Positions 1-11,560 are shown, numbered from the stretch's first letter. The stretch: DNA of 64,000 bases from Sympetrum striolatum (GCA_947579665.1 CANPUZ010000061.1:248001-312000), one strand, 5' to 3'. A program made the numbers and translations. The notes: generated from the letters alone by a model not told the origin.

Positions 1-20
1 TTTACTTAAGACCGTACTAT

Positions 21-240
21 TCCTGGGTTCGATGCCGGGGCACATTTAAATTTCTCTCATAAGGAATATAAGGGAAAAGTAGGACGTCGTTTGAGGCAGT
101 TGCAGCCAATATTTCTGCTTGAATTTATGAACGCATCGCTCTGTTACTAAGCAAAGCACAGTCTTTCGTTTCATTTTTGTTTCCATGGTGTAGCAATCGC
201 TTGCTTCTCATTAACAAAGCAAGCCAAGAACAATTAAATG
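21..240 (+). repeat. tRNA-like interspersed repeat, family Y, copy 1
   Basis: Begins with a B-box-like GGGTTCGATGCC, then a block (CTCATAAGGAATATAAG, GACGTCGTTTGAGGCAG, TTGCAGCCAATATTTCTGC) that recurs in the same order at 63410-63640 and in reverse at about 5440-5680 and 5790-6010. The B box suggests a tRNA-derived SINE, but no A box is convincing. The other copies carry two B boxes about 175 bp apart. Confidence 0.55.
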
Positions 241-320
241 CAGAAAGTATATAGAACTCATTTGTTTACGCTACTAAGGTATTATAATGCATTTGGCTTA
301 ACTGTTGAAGAATTCCATCC

Positions 321-631
321 CATTCTTACCTAAGAAAAACACGTTTTGCAGGCATTTCTTCTTCGGTGAATTTAAACAGTAAATAATGCTCCAGCGAAAT
401 TAAAACAAGCACCGGAAGAAAGGAAACAGAATGTAGTTGCTTATTATGCTCAAAGCAGTCATGGGTTCGATGCCAGGTGGCCCCAAAATCCCGATTTTTC
501 CCGCAGGAATGCATTGCGGGGATTTTTAGACATTTTTTTGAGGCACTTTCCGGCGAAGTAGAGAGTTGAAATTCGAGGGATGGCTGGAAGCCGTGCTTAT
601 CCAACGAAAACTGCAAAGTTGTCTTCCTAGA
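321..631 (+). repeat. Interspersed repeat with a B-box-like motif
   Basis: Contains GGGTTCGATGCCAGG, then CCGCAGGAATGCATTGCGGG and a segment ending TTGAAATTCGAGGGATGGC. The reverse complement of the same order is present at about 56870-57130, so this is a dispersed repeat and not a unique gene. No protein is supported. Confidence 0.5.
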
Positions 632-928
632 ATATCCTTGGTTCGACGCTAGGTTAGGGCAAACATTCTCCGTAAGCAATGCATGTAAAGTTGTTTCTTA
701 CCGCTTGCAGGCTTCGCTTCATTCGCAGAATTAAATCAGAAATAACTGTCTTAGGAAATCGAGATGAACATCAAAAGAAAGGAAATTGAATAAAGGTTCT
801 TATTTCGGTCGTGGAATATCGTTTTGGAATCGATTTAACGAGAACTAGGGCAAAATAAACGAATATTTCGTAAAATTTCCTCGTAGTAAACAACCGGTAT
901 CCATGGCGAACAATGCGATTGTTGAATC
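632..928 (-). repeat. Interspersed repeat, family X, copy 1
   Basis: Minus-strand copy of a roughly 300-bp family. It starts GATTCAACAAT, passes a TTGTTTAC block, an ATATTCCACGACC/AATAAGAA block, a CAATTTCCTTTCTTTTG block and a CCTGCAA block, and ends in a tRNA-T-arm-like TCGAACCAAGG. Other copies: 1931-2228, 2531-2830, 6861-7160, 7593-7888, 48717-48960, 61190-61482; partial copies at 1070-1220 and 11495-11560. Confidence 0.65.
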
Positions 929-1069
929 CGAGCTCAAGTGTTTTCTCATTTGAATGCAAGTATCCGAAGGCTAGTAACAAAAGAAAGTAGATTAAATGAA
1001 GATCATAATCTAGGCTGTTTGGAAATTGTTTACGATTTGCCTCTTCGAAGACTATCCTCACCTCTGAGA

Positions 1070-1220
1070 AGACCCGGGTTTGAACCCAGGACTCCACAAT
1101 ATATTTCCGTAAGAAATTTACGTAAAATTCTTTTTTGAACTTTGCCGACTTTGACATTTTCTCAAATTAAATCGGAAATAAGGGTCTTGCGAAGTCGAGG
1201 AAGGAACCAAAAGAAAGGAA
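1070..1220 (-). repeat. Family X repeat, partial copy
   Basis: Retains only the second half of family X: the CAATTTCCTTTCTTTTG block, the diverged CCGATTTAATTT block and a terminal GGGTTCAAACCCGGG (minus-strand reading). It lies directly beyond copy 1 in the same orientation. Confidence 0.5.
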
Positions 1221-1930
1221 ATTGAACAACGATTCTTGTATAGGTGTATATGAAGAAGTAGCTATGCACAGGATATCCGGGTTGAACGTAAAATAATACA
1301 AAATGTAATAACTTGAGAAGTAATGGAGATATTTATCAGCGGTTTGCTTCTAATAGTTTAGTAACTCACTATGATTTTTTTACACAGTTAATACACTTCG
1401 ATATTTGCACCATTAGTGGCAGAAAGACATCTAAATCTTTCTCTCCGAGTGTTTTTCTGGCGTAACATTTGCAAAAACTTAAAGTAATTCGATGGCGCAG
1501 TTCTGGTAGATCACCAACTGGTGTCTGGTGCACTTTGTTCTCGATAAACACCCACGGAAAAGTCCTGTCTGGGTTTATAATCGATGGACTACCCCAATCA
1601 AGCGATCTAAGAACTCATACAAATCCCTCACAATTAATAATGGTGCGCCATCTTCAAGCGAACACAGGAAATAACATTCTGAGTTGGTATTAGAAGCAAA
1701 CCGCTTAAAAATATCTCAATTAACTCTCAAGTTATTACAATTTGTATTTTTATACCTTTTTAAACTGGACATCCTGTGCATACTGAGACTACGAAAGTCT
1801 TTTCATAACATTTAAGTAAGTATTAGCCTACTTGATGGTGAATGTCTTGATCCGTGAGTCGTGAATGTGATTGTCGTGTTAGCGAAGTAAGACGAGCAAG
1901 CTGAAGTCCTAATGAGAGGACGCAAGAGCT
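1221..1930. other. Intergenic, internally repetitive
   Basis: No gene seen. Two stretches match imperfectly in inverted orientation: the area near 1270-1345 (ACAGGATATCC, then AATAACTTGAGAAGTAATGGAGAT) and the area near 1690-1790 (ATTAACTCTCAAGTTATTAC, then GACATCCTGTGCAT). The roughly 350 bp between them may be a foldback unit. Confidence 0.35.
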
Positions 1931-2228
1931 CGGATTCAACAATCACGTCGGTTGTCAGGGGTTGTTTACAAACTCTAACTTTGTGGAAATTTTTCGCGTA
2001 TTTTGTCGAAATTCTCGAAATTTCGATTGGAAAACTATATTACGCGACCAAAATAAGAATCTACATTCAATTTCCGTTCTTTTGGTGCTTGTCTCGACTC
2101 TGCACGACCATTCCTTCTAATTTAATTATCAAAATGAAGTGAAGCCTGCAACCGATAAAAGTGAAGTTTACGTGTATTCCTTATGAGAATCTATCTGAGC
2201 GATCTTGGTTCGAACCCAGAGAAATTAT
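1931..2228 (+). repeat. Family X repeat, copy 2
   Basis: Full-length plus-strand copy: GATTCAACAAT start, GGTCGT/GGTTGTCAGGGG block, TTTTGTCGAAATTCTCG block, CAATTTCCGTTCTTTTGG block and a terminal GGTTCGAACCCAG. The terminal motif fits a pol III B box on either strand because it is nearly palindromic. Confidence 0.65.
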
Positions 2229-2530
2229 TGAATTAAATTAAGACGATACTTGCCTCCTGATCCCAAAGAATACGCATGCAAAGTTTGAAGCGAATTGGGC
2301 AAACGGTGTGGACTCCAATCCAAGACAAACCCACAGAATTTCTGCTTTATATATATAGACAAGACATTTAACTTCCTTCATCTACAAGCTAGTAATCTCC
2401 TGACTGTAATTACCTGCCTGCAATTGCTGGTTACCTTCTTACCGTAAATTTCTCGTTATCCATGTAATATATCGTCCTCTTCAATCATCAGCTTTATTGG
2501 CCTCGAGTATTTTTACGGGATAACATATCA

Positions 2531-2830
2531 GATTCAACAATGGGATCGGTCGTCAGGGGGATGAGTTGTTTACAACCTCCAATTTTCACAAACTTTTCGT
2601 ATATTTCACCGATATTCTCGCAAATTCTAATCGAAAGTAAGATTCCGCGAATGGAATAAGATACTCCATTCGATTTTCTTTCTTTTGGCGTTTGTCTCGT
2701 TATCGTGCGAACATTCCTTCTGATTTAATTTTGCGAAAGAAATAAACCCTGCATGCGATGAAAATGTGTTTTGCGTGTATTCTTTATGGAAAACTTTCTG
2801 AGCAATCTGGGTTCAAACCCCGTGAAATTA
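2531..2830 (+). repeat. Family X repeat, copy 3
   Basis: Plus-strand copy with GATTCAACAATGGGATCGG at the start and GGGTTCAAACCCCG at the end. Compared with copy 2 it is intact in block order and diverged at many sites. Confidence 0.65.
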
Positions 2831-3007
2831 TGGAATAAAAAGGAACCACCATCATCAAGCAAACACAGAAAACATTTCGAGTTACTCGTAGAAGCAAACC
2901 GCTAATTAGTATCTCAGTTGCTTCTCGAATACCTTTCGTAGTTTTCAACTACAACAATGCTCAGTTGACAATGTAAAAGAATACATTATTTTGATTAGTT
3001 TTTTATT

Positions 3008-3685
3008 GCTTTCTCCCAATACGTAGTATAGAGAAAGTATTGTATTCGCAAAAAAATTCGACCTCCAGATTTCGACGGAAATAGATGTTTTGGGGCCCAT
3101 AGAGCACGTTTTCGCTATTTTCCCGAACATATCTCTCTGTGTGTCTGTCTGTCTGTGGTAAAAACGTTTGTGGGCGCTCTATCTTAAAACGTAATTATCC
3201 GATCATTTCCAAAATTCATATTTAGTATCTTCCTAACAATGCCAAAAGTTGATTAGTTTTTGGCGAATACCGCTTAACCGGAAGTTCCGGTTAAACAGGA
3301 ACAAAAGTTTGTTTCTTTAATAATTCCGTCAGAATGCAATGTAGGTATATACAATTACATATAAAAGTTATAGATAATGTACTTTACTACAACTTTTGTA
3401 TAAAACATATTTTCGTAACACTGATTGTTTAGGAGTTATTCCCCAATAATGGTTAACCGGAAGTTGTTTTTTATCCAGAAATGGAGGTTTTTCTTAAATA
3501 TCTCTGTCAGAATGCAATGTAGGTATATACAATTATGAACCAAAGTTATAGATAATGTATTTAACTACAAATTTTTTTTGAAACATTTTTCGTAACAGTC
3601 ATTGTTTTGGAGTTATTTATATATAAACCGGAACAGGCTTCTGTTTTCAATAAATACGGAGAAAGTCATGTGTTGGCCACAACAG
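3008..3685 (+). mobile_element. Helentron-like (HINE/DINE-like) non-autonomous element, copy 1
   Basis: One end is an imperfect hairpin (GCTTTCTCCCAATACG / AGTATAGAGAAAGT). A short block and a TCTG/TG microsatellite follow (about 3132-3157), then two diverged repeats of a roughly 300-bp module marked by ACCGGAAGTT. The other end reads GGAGAAAGTCATGTG.TGGCCACA, then CAG and ATTTTT. GGAGAAAGT is the inverse of the hairpin half, so the ends share a subterminal inverted repeat. Terminal hairpin, subterminal inverted repeat and internal microsatellite are the known layout of Helentron-associated elements; the class call is an inference. Related copies: 11868-19114, 22109-23088, 26105-27114. Confidence 0.6.
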
Positions 3686-3887
3686 ATTTTTTGTATGGTT
3701 TTAACAAATTTATAAGCGAATAAGTAGACTAGAATGAAATGGTCAACACTTAAGACCTTAATTTTGCATAAAAATATTGTTTTTCGTTATATTGTATAAC
3801 AGATGTCGCTACAAAGACTTTTTAATCCGAATGCATAGTTACCACAATTCCGAATTTTTCATATTGTCTTCCAGGTACCCTAGCAAC

Positions 3888-4001
3888 ATGTCTCACGCCG
3901 TCACCATAACCAGGACCACCACCACGACGACCACATCCGCCATCATCCTCAACACCGGTTACTTCAAGACGTGGCCCGGCCTACTGAAGCTTGCAGAACT
4001 G
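3888..4001 (+). CDS. MARVEL gene coding exon 1
   Basis: 38 codons from ATG (AACATGTCTCAC context) to ...LLKLAEL, followed by donor gtaaat. The acceptor at 3871-3874 (ccag) places 13 bases of 5' UTR in this exon. Encodes the Thr-rich cytoplasmic N-terminus and the start of helix 1. Confidence 0.88.
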
Positions 4002-7000
4002 GTAAATACCACCCCCGAAGTCAGCCAAAGATGGGGTTTCATTTGCTTCCTTTCTTATTCCATTGGTTGTAAACCCTCTGGAAAACTGTAACTCACCCGG
4101 GGTCGGTTACACCCCAACGTGGGGTTTATATTACCCCAAGGAAACCTTTGTTGTTGTCCCAAAAAGTAGTTATAAATAGAGAAGGCTGTCTGTTTTTAGT
4201 CGTTTTCGAGTTATAAATTTTTTAGTTATTTTATTTTTTTAGTTATAAATTTAAGTTAATTTATAGAGTTATTATATGTTATATTACAGCTATTAATAGG
4301 TGAATAGCCTATACTTTGGTACGATTATATTTTATTGTTTTAATTTTTTTAGAAATTCCCAGATTGGTTGTTTACACCTTTTCTTGGGGTATTTCACACC
4401 CCACCCAATCATCAGTTGCTCAGTTGTTGTGTATTATGTTAATGTTAAAATGCTAAAGCACTTTCGATTGTTGCATAAAAATTTGATATTTAAAATTGAC
4501 GGGGAAAAATGAAAGGAAAACATTTAGAAAAAAATGATAAAAAGAAAGTTGATTAGTTGATTGTCAAAAAGTAATGAAAGAAATAAAAAATAAAATAAGA
4601 ATAAAATGAGAACAAAATTAAAATAAATTAAAATTAATTTAAATTACATAAAAATCGAATTGACTAAAAATCAAACAAAACGAAATGAAAGGAAATATAA
4701 ATAAATAGAAATATAAAGGAAAACAGTAATAAAATAAAATTAAAATAGAATAAAATAGAAATTAATAAAATTTCAAAAAGTAAAATAGAAATGGAAATTA
4801 AATTGATTGAAAAGAAAAGAATAGGAAACAAAAAATGTAAAATATGAATAAAACACGCAAAATAATCTCATATCAGCGTAATGAATAAGATGAAGCAGTT
4901 GTAAAAACAACGAGGGGTCAGATGCACCCCGGCATGGGTCAGATGCACCCAGCGTGGGGTCAGATACACCCCAGCGTGGGGTTTAAAATACCCCAACATT
5001 CCTAATGCTTCTATCTTCTCGTATAATGAAAGATGGGTGATAAATTTAGACGTTGAGATCCTAAATTCTTCTTTCCTCGATTCCCAGATCCTTGGCGCAG
5101 TGTGCGTGGGCATAGTGGCTTATTACACCTCCAGGTACCAAAGGGCCTACGACTACACGGCGGAGATATTCTTCATGCTGATGACCACGGCGTTCCTAAT
5201 AGCGACCACGTGTCTGTTCCTGTCATGTTTGCTCTCCCTGTCCACGGCCTCCATCATCATGAAGACTCTTTACGTGAGTATTGCTATGGTCTATGTGTTA
5301 TACGAGGAAAGTGCTGCATACTGCAAGCAAATGGTTTAATATATATATTAGATAAATGCAAAGTGTCAACTGTCTGTCTTCACCGTAAAGACTTCGAAAG
5401 AATTATGAAAATGCAACCAATATGTTTTAAATGGGAGGTATGTTTACCGTCCGGGATCGAACCCGGGTCTTCCTTGTGATACTTACTATGCAGCACAACA
5501 GAAAATAACGATCTATAACTATGTGAGAAAATTCAAGCAGAAATATTGGCTGCAACTGCTTCAAACGACGTCCTACTTTTCCCTTATATTCCTTATGAGA
5601 GAAAAGTTATTGTGCTCTGGCATTGAACCCAGGAACACTAGGATCTTATCTTAATTTTTTTCTGAAACCGAGTCTTAATATACATCTTCTAGCCAAGCAC
5701 GAACTTCCTATCATTTCGATAAGTGCATCAAAAAAAATAATGGAAAACTACCTCAATGTATTTTAAAGGGGGGATTTTTGCATCGTCCTAGCATCGAACC
5801 CGGGTCTTTACTGAAGATACTTACTATGCGGCATAACAGAGGATCACCACCTATAACTATGTGTGAAAACTCAAGCAGAAATATTGGCTGCAACTCCCTC
5901 AAACGACGTCCTACTTTTCCCTTATATTCCTTATGCGAGAAATTTTAATGTGCTCTGGCATCGAACCCAGGAATGGAACGGTCTTATCTTAATGTTTTCT
6001 TAACTATTTCTTAATATACATCTTCCAGCAAAGCAAGAACTTCCTACCATTTCGATAAGTGCATAAATTTTCTTTTTCGAAATCTTTAGTGGTTTTCTTT
6101 GCATAAACTTTCGTTTTTGTGTTCGTTTTAATAGTGTGACCTGAGTCTAGATTTTCCGTTTTTATCGTTTTCCCGCATTCATCGTCTTTTTCCTTCGGTC
6201 CCTTCAAATACGATGGATCGAGATTCTATTGCAATAAAAAGCACAGGAATTCACACACGAAAAGCAATCCACTATATACTTAGAACAACGATATCCTAAC
6301 ATCGCTTAAGGATAGCATTGTATTTACTGCGTAGATATTTGTTGTTCAAATGAAAGGTACACTTTCTTGGTATTCAGTGATAACATATATCGAAAGAAAC
6401 ATTCAAAAATGTTCAAAATGCATCCAAATTTCATCACTGCGTATGAAATTAGGATTGTGAACAAATTTGTATTTGACGTAAACAATGGTCGTTGCCATGG
6501 ATTTAAACTTCCTAAGGATGGGAAAGAAAACTCAATAAATTGGCGTTAAAACTAAATTTTCGTACCGGAGTGATAAAATCTATTGCAAGAAAAGAAAACT
6601 TTGATCTTTTAGACATCATATAGCACAAGTCTCACTGCTGTACGCGAACTTATTCTTATTTTAATCAACGAAAGAAATTTGTTATACATGGCCATTTTTC
6701 GTCTGAATGAATCAGGAGTGTAGCTTTATATGTAGCAATACTAGCTGAAGCGCCCGTTGATTCTCTAAACGGGGAATATAAAAGTAGATTTAGTTTTTCG
6801 GTCAATTCGATGAGTAAATACACCACTAAACTCCCATTCTATTCTATACAGAGAAATGCGTGGATTCAACAATGGGATCGGTCGTCAGGGAGATGAGTTG
6901 TTTACAACCTCAAAAACTCGAAAAATTTGCGCGTATTTTGTCGAAATTCTCGGATTTTCGATTCGTAAACAATATTCCACGACCAAAATAAGAATCTACC

Positions 7001-9016
7001 TTCAATTTCCTTTCTTTTGATGCTTGTCTCGACTCTTTAAGACCATCCCTTCTAATTAAATTCTTCAAAAGAAATAAAGCCTGCAACCGATAAAAGTGAA
7101 ATTTGCACGTATTTCTTATGGAAATCTACCTGAGCGATCTTGGTTCGAACCCAGCGAAATTTGGAATGAAAATTACGACTGTAATTACTTGAAGATCTTA
7201 GAAAACACGTATGCAAACTTTGAAACAAATCAGGCAAACGGTGTGGACATCCAAGACAAAGGCACATACAAAATACAGTTGCGATGTTATTTTATCATCT
7301 TTGTAAGTCAGAATCAAAAGCTTTCCTAAATAAAAAGGCGAATTCATGCACGAAATCAACTATATATATATTAAACCTAAATCAAACCAGTGTTAACACC
7401 AGAAAACTAGATTAGATTTCCTTTCTTAAAATACTTAACGTTTTTTTCTAGCCGAAGTAGAAAATGATGCAGTTTAATTCATAAATAGTTGTTCTTACAA
7501 TTTTTTTATTACTTTCAATATAAAAATTTACAATTCTGTTATGTCTTCCCTATACGTTTATCATAAGCCTATCTATTGCATTGATTCGTTGTGAGAGTTC
7601 AACAATCACCTTCGTCGTTAGGGAATTGTTTACGCTCACAAAATGACACAAATTTTCCGTCTTTTTTGTCCGAATTCTCTCATTTTAGACTCGAATACGA
7701 TATTCCACGACCGAAATAAGAATCTTCGTTCAATTTCCTTTCTTTTGGTACTAATCTCGATTTCGTACGACCATTATTTCTGTTTTAATTCCGCGAAAGA
7801 AAAAATGTCTGCAATCGATCAAAACGAACTTTACGTGCATTGCTTATGACAGACGATCCGAGTCGTCCAGAGTCGAACCAAGGATACTTTGGACAGAAAA
7901 AAAATCAATATCTAATGCTTCAATGGACCTTTAACGACTCCGAAAAAATCATACTCCTATGATGTCGGGAAGTGCATGAAATTAAAGTTCGAAAATTTCC
8001 CCAATGCATTTCTTACGGGGGTTACTGACATCAGATACATAAATATATATACAACGGTGATCATTATATAAGATCGTGCATTAGTACATTGCATTGATTT
8101 GATAATATATATATATGTACGACTGCGTAAATTTTGGAATGCATATAATGGTTTTTTCGATGCCTATATTTCTGTTCGAATTTAGCGAGAAAAATTTTAT
8201 ACTTACATATTTGTTAATTTTGACTTTTACTCACGTATTTGTATAAATGTATTGCTCTTTCAGGAATTGCTGTACCATTCCGTGGGGTGCATCTTGCTCC
8301 TCGCAGCATCCCTGAATCTGCTGATCGTCGTTAACAATTACAAAAGGACTTATACTTACGAACCTTATTTGGCTGCGGCGGTAAGTTTGTCGAAAAAAAT
8401 GAATACAAGGTAATTCGGGGAGAGATGCCCCACCAAAATGACTTCATAGCAATGACCTCAGACAAGAATGTGAACCTGCGCGATATAATAGAGAATTTAT
8501 CGGTTATCAACAGGATGTAAACAAATTTGGTTTAAAAACATTTTAACCTGAAATGTTAACCTGTTTGGTCATCTAATACAGCTTAGAAGTCAGTCAGCCA
8601 GCATTTCGAATCACTTTCACGAAAATTTTGTCAACTTAATTCCTTAAAAAATTAAAAAACCTATTTGTTCGCTTTTTTTGTGGGCCCCGAAAATGTTGGG
8701 GCCGCGGCCCCGTCGGCCCTGCCCTTTTCCGGCCCTGGCTATTTTATTTACGTTTGGATAAAAAAATTCTGCATGGTGAATCGAAGCATATTTGCCTATT
8801 ATTAGCCTTGCCTATAAAATTTCAAGTCAGTGGCACTTGTGGAACATGGTTAGAATTTTGATCCCCTATATATATATATATATATATATATAGGGGATTA
8901 TATAATAGATATTTTTATAAATGTCCATTCTTTCGCTACAGGTTATCGGACTGGTCAACTCCGTCCTCTACCTCCTGAGCGCCATCTTCGGCTACCGGAA
9001 CTACAGGGGGATATAA
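3888..9016 (+). CDS. Four-helix MARVEL-domain membrane protein (CMTM-like), four coding exons
   Basis: Joining 3888-4001, 5088-5273, 8264-8380 and 8942-9016 gives 163 residues and a TAA stop. All three introns are phase 0 with GT-AG borders (ggtaaat, cag/ATC, tac/gtgagt, cag/GAA, gcg/gtaagt, cag/GTT). The N-terminus has a conserved-looking run of threonines, then [16 protein letters not shown]. Four hydrophobic helices lie near residues 31-51, 65-88, 104-123 and 134-156, with short hydrophilic loops and a basic tail, as in MARVEL proteins. CMTM/MARVEL proteins act in membrane apposition and vesicle trafficking; the exact role of this one is unknown. An AG acceptor at 3874 just before the ATG implies an upstream 5' UTR exon that I did not locate. 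Introns 2 and 3 are full of repeats. Higher GC in the exons than in the flanks supports real coding sequence. Confidence 0.9.
4500..4860. repeat. AT-rich low-complexity stretch in intron 1
   Basis: Degenerate AAAT/AAAAT-type strings on the + strand with almost no C. No coding potential or further structure seen. Confidence 0.7.
4914..4985. repeat. Short minisatellite in intron 1
   Basis: Three tandem units of about 21-23 bp built on GGGGTCAGATGCACCCCAGC. Fragments of the same vocabulary (ACACCCCAACGTGGGGTTTA, TTGGGGTATTTCACACCCCA) occur at 4095-4135 and 4383-4404 of the same intron. The units contain a GGGGT...ACCCC inverted repeat. Confidence 0.65.
5088..5273 (+). CDS. MARVEL gene coding exon 2
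   Basis: 62 codons, phase 0 at both ends; acceptor ttcccag, donor gtgagta. Encodes the rest of helix 1, an extracellular-type loop ([15 protein letters not shown]) and helix 2. Confidence 0.88.
5440..5680 (-). repeat. Family Y repeat, inverted copy in intron 2
   Basis: On the minus strand two T-arm-like motifs are seen, CCTGGGTTCAATGCCAG and CCGGGTTCGATCCCGG, about 175 bp apart. Between them are the shared TTGAGAGG/GACGTCG and GCAGCCAATATTTCTGC blocks. The second motif is a perfect T-stem/loop of tRNA type; the matching A box is not clear. Confidence 0.55.
5790..6010 (-). repeat. Family Y repeat, second inverted copy in intron 2
   Basis: Head-to-tail with the preceding copy and the same block order (CGAACCCGGGTCTT, GCAGAAATATTGGCTGCAAC, CCTTATATTCCTTATG, TCTGGCATCGAACCCAGG on the + strand). 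Two copies about 350 bp apart suggest tandem duplication of the repeat. Confidence 0.55.
6861..7160 (+). repeat. Family X repeat, copy 4 (intron 2)
   Basis: Full block order from GATTCAACAATGGGATCGG to GGTTCGAACCCAGCG. About 100 bp upstream (6747-6785) lies GCCCGTTGATTCTC-AACGGGG, a small hairpin that also precedes copies at 48.1 and 60.0 kb, so the true element may be larger than family X as defined here. Confidence 0.6.
7593..7888 (+). repeat. Family X repeat, copy 5 (intron 2)
   Basis: Plus-strand copy ending TCGTCCAGAGTCGAACCAAGG. The same ending occurs at 11534-11560, which identifies a subfamily. Confidence 0.6.
8264..8380 (+). CDS. MARVEL gene coding exon 3
   Basis: 39 codons, phase 0 at both ends; acceptor tctttcag, donor gtaagt. 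Encodes helix 3 and the following loop ([17 protein letters not shown]). Confidence 0.88.
8690..8745. repeat. GC-rich patch in intron 3, possible transposon end
   Basis: GGGGCCGCGGCCCC and GGCCGACGGGGCC palindromic runs in an otherwise AT-rich intron. Read on the minus strand the patch begins AGGGCCGGAAAAGGGC, which resembles hAT-type ends. No partner end or target duplication was found, so the class is unproven. Confidence 0.3.
8861..8898. repeat. Perfect TA-cored palindrome in intron 3
   Basis: ATCCCC, then an uninterrupted (TA)n core, then GGGGAT. Flanking sequence from about 8815 (AAGTCAGTGGCACTTGTGG) is repeated at 57180-57270 without the long TA run, so the TA tract expanded inside a dispersed repeat. 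Confidence 0.7.
8942..9016 (+). CDS. MARVEL gene coding exon 4
   Basis: 24 codons plus TAA at 9014-9016. Encodes helix 4 and the short basic tail FGYRNYRGI. Acceptor tcgctacag. Confidence 0.88.
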   Translation, partial: VIGLVNSVLYLLSAIFGYRNYRGI

Positions 9017-11450
9017 AAAAACGATGAAAAGAGGATCGCAAACAACAAAGCAATCAAGAATCGCCCAAAGAAAACAGAAGAATGGCAATAATCATCGCGG
9101 AAACGCAAACAAAGTTTTCGTCGCCTGAAAATTACTTTCTTTTTTTTTTACAACAATCATCGTCTCCGTTGACGACCCGGTCGTCATGACGACCAGCCAG
9201 AGGCGTTTTTTCAAACAATCAGCTAATTTTATTCTAAAAGTTAGTCTTTTTTCCACGTGAAGTTTTAGGTACTGTTAAGTGTTTTTTTTATTCGAGGATC
9301 AGATTTTTTTAAAGACTTTTTTAATCGAATGCGCAAACGTTGGTGGTCGCTTTTTCGCAAGCTATTTTCATATTTCGATTATTTATGTGCCATTTTGAAC
9401 TCGTTTCGCTCTGTTTTACGAAGCTTTTACCGCTGTAGAATTGCTTTTATGCATTAACCGGAAACTTTGCTGGTGTTTTATGGAAGTTTATGTGAATTAA
9501 ACCGTAAAAAATCGTATATATATATTTGGATATATAAAACCAATGATGTGCGTTATCAAATGGGCTTTCGTAAGCGTAATCACTGTTTAAACAGCCTCGC
9601 GAATGCAGAAGTGTGGTAGTTTTCGGTAGGAGAGATTGGCATAACGAATTTAACCTTTTTAATGTAGAAAGCACGGACGTAGTACTTAAAGAAAATAATA
9701 TTTTGATTGTTTTATAAATCTTTTTTAGAGACGGATTTTTCTAAAGTTTTTTCGCGATCAATTGTTTTTAATTTCAGATTTTCCAAACATACAGCACAGG
9801 GATGCATGCGCAAACATAACGGATGTTACTTTACTAGATTTTATATAATTTTTTTACTTTTCTAATCCATTTCTATCGAAATCTACACTTTAATATTGTT
9901 GTATGTATTGTTTCAAACAATCAAAAACCCAGGTAACCATTGTTAAAAACGGATTTCAACAATTGTTCTCCCGGGATACCATGCAGACCACTTATTTTTA
10001 CTACTTGACCATGTAGTTTGTGAAAAAATAGCACATTTTATAAGGTGTTTCCAATTCCTAATTTATTTTTACGAAGCAAACTCTAAAACGAATATTATCG
10101 TACTTTTTGTATTCCTTGCGAAAGACTTATTCTCTCGTAAACAAAGGTTCGCTAGATTTCAGCTCGCAAATGGTTCGGGATTTAGTTTATAGCACCAATT
10201 CACCATTTTCGTGAGCTAAAATAGGCGTTTCGAAGCAGCCGCATTGTTGCAAGCAATGAATTACGTAGGCAACCGTGCTGATCCATTGTTGATGCCTTAC
10301 CATGTATTTTTCGGAGAAAGAGGGCATTTTTGGTACATTTTTAACTTCCATGATTCCTTTCCGGGGCATTTAAATGAATCTTACACTTTTAACATGTATC
10401 AAATCTCACCTGTATTATCTGCACTCGAAATGCACTTCGAGAATGCGTTCTGAATTCGAATTGTTGTTAATGCGAGCTATAATAGACAAGCTGGAGGAAT
10501 GGCATTGTTTTGAAGAATTGATTCCGCTGGTGCTATGGTGATAATTGCATTGTTAAGTTCTTGACATTATAATTGTTGGAGCAAAACGATATTTTTCTGA
10601 CTTTCTTCACGAAATGAATTCGAAATATTTCATTATTTTTCCCGATTCAGAGCTGAAAATGGGTTCCTTCCTTTAACTGTATTTTTTGGCTCGTAAATGT
10701 CACAAAAAAGCAATTTCCGCCGTATTCGAGCAAACAAATGACTATTAAAAAGCGGCTTAGAATCGTATTTATCGATAACATCCAATTTATGTTGGAATCT
10801 TGCAATTTTCGTCGCAACTTCATTGCTTGTGGAATCCGTACTGGAAGAGTTTGCTTCCTATTTTGAACATTTCACATTCTTCGCTAAAAAAATTCACATC
10901 GTATTATTTTTCTACAAAAGAGTTGCAGTCCTCACGGTATTCCTTCACATAAATGATTCAACAATTTGTATTCTTCTATGACGACTAGATTTTCAAAGAA
11001 TCGATTTTTTAAATGGATTCCAGCAATTTTAATACGAAACGACTAAAGTCGACTCTGTTGTGACGAAAATTTGTTCCTTTGAAGCTTAAAAAAACTGCCA
11101 TTTCATCCATAAAAGTTGCCTTATTGTCTTGGAAACAAGTTACGAACTCTTAAGCCATTTCATTGTACTGGTATCCTAGCGACGTTTTACGCCATTTTGT
11201 TAAAACGGCGTCCTAGCAACGGTCGCATGGTTACCAATTGGGCCTTTTTTTTCTAAAAAAAGAGAGCTTTTACTAAACAGACGTAGCTTCCATTCAAGAG
11301 TACTTTTTTATTACGAGATATTTATATTTTCCGATTTTTTTTAAATAGCTTGAGCATCGTGTGTGTACAGAAATGAATGTTTGGTGTAATTAATGTAATC
11401 TGATGTATTTTTTATGTGGATGCATTAAAAAGTTATTCTGTGTTCCAATT
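9017..11450 (+). other. Probable long 3' UTR and flank of the MARVEL gene
   Basis: About 2.4 kb without convincing ORFs and without dispersed repeats, unlike its surroundings. An ATTAAA near 11423 followed by TGTGTTCC could be the polyadenylation site. This is inferred from absence of repeats and one weak signal. Confidence 0.35.
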
Positions 11451-11494
11451 GAAAAAGTGGAACTATTATTTGCTATTACTGTGCAATGGTAATC

Positions 11495-11560
11495 AACTGA
11501 TTACATGCATTTCTTATGAGAGAGAAGATTCCAGTCGTCCAGAGTCGAACCAAGGATACT
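11495..11560 (+). repeat. Family X repeat, 3' end only
   Basis: Only the terminal TTTCTTATGAGAGA and CGTCCAGAGTCGAACCAAGG blocks remain, matching 7840-7890. Confidence 0.5.

Noticed and set aside
4868..5113. Repeat-containing ORF on the minus strand ([18 protein letters not shown])
   Set aside because: It is a translation of the GGGGTCAGATGCACCCC minisatellite and overlaps the MARVEL exon 2 antisense.
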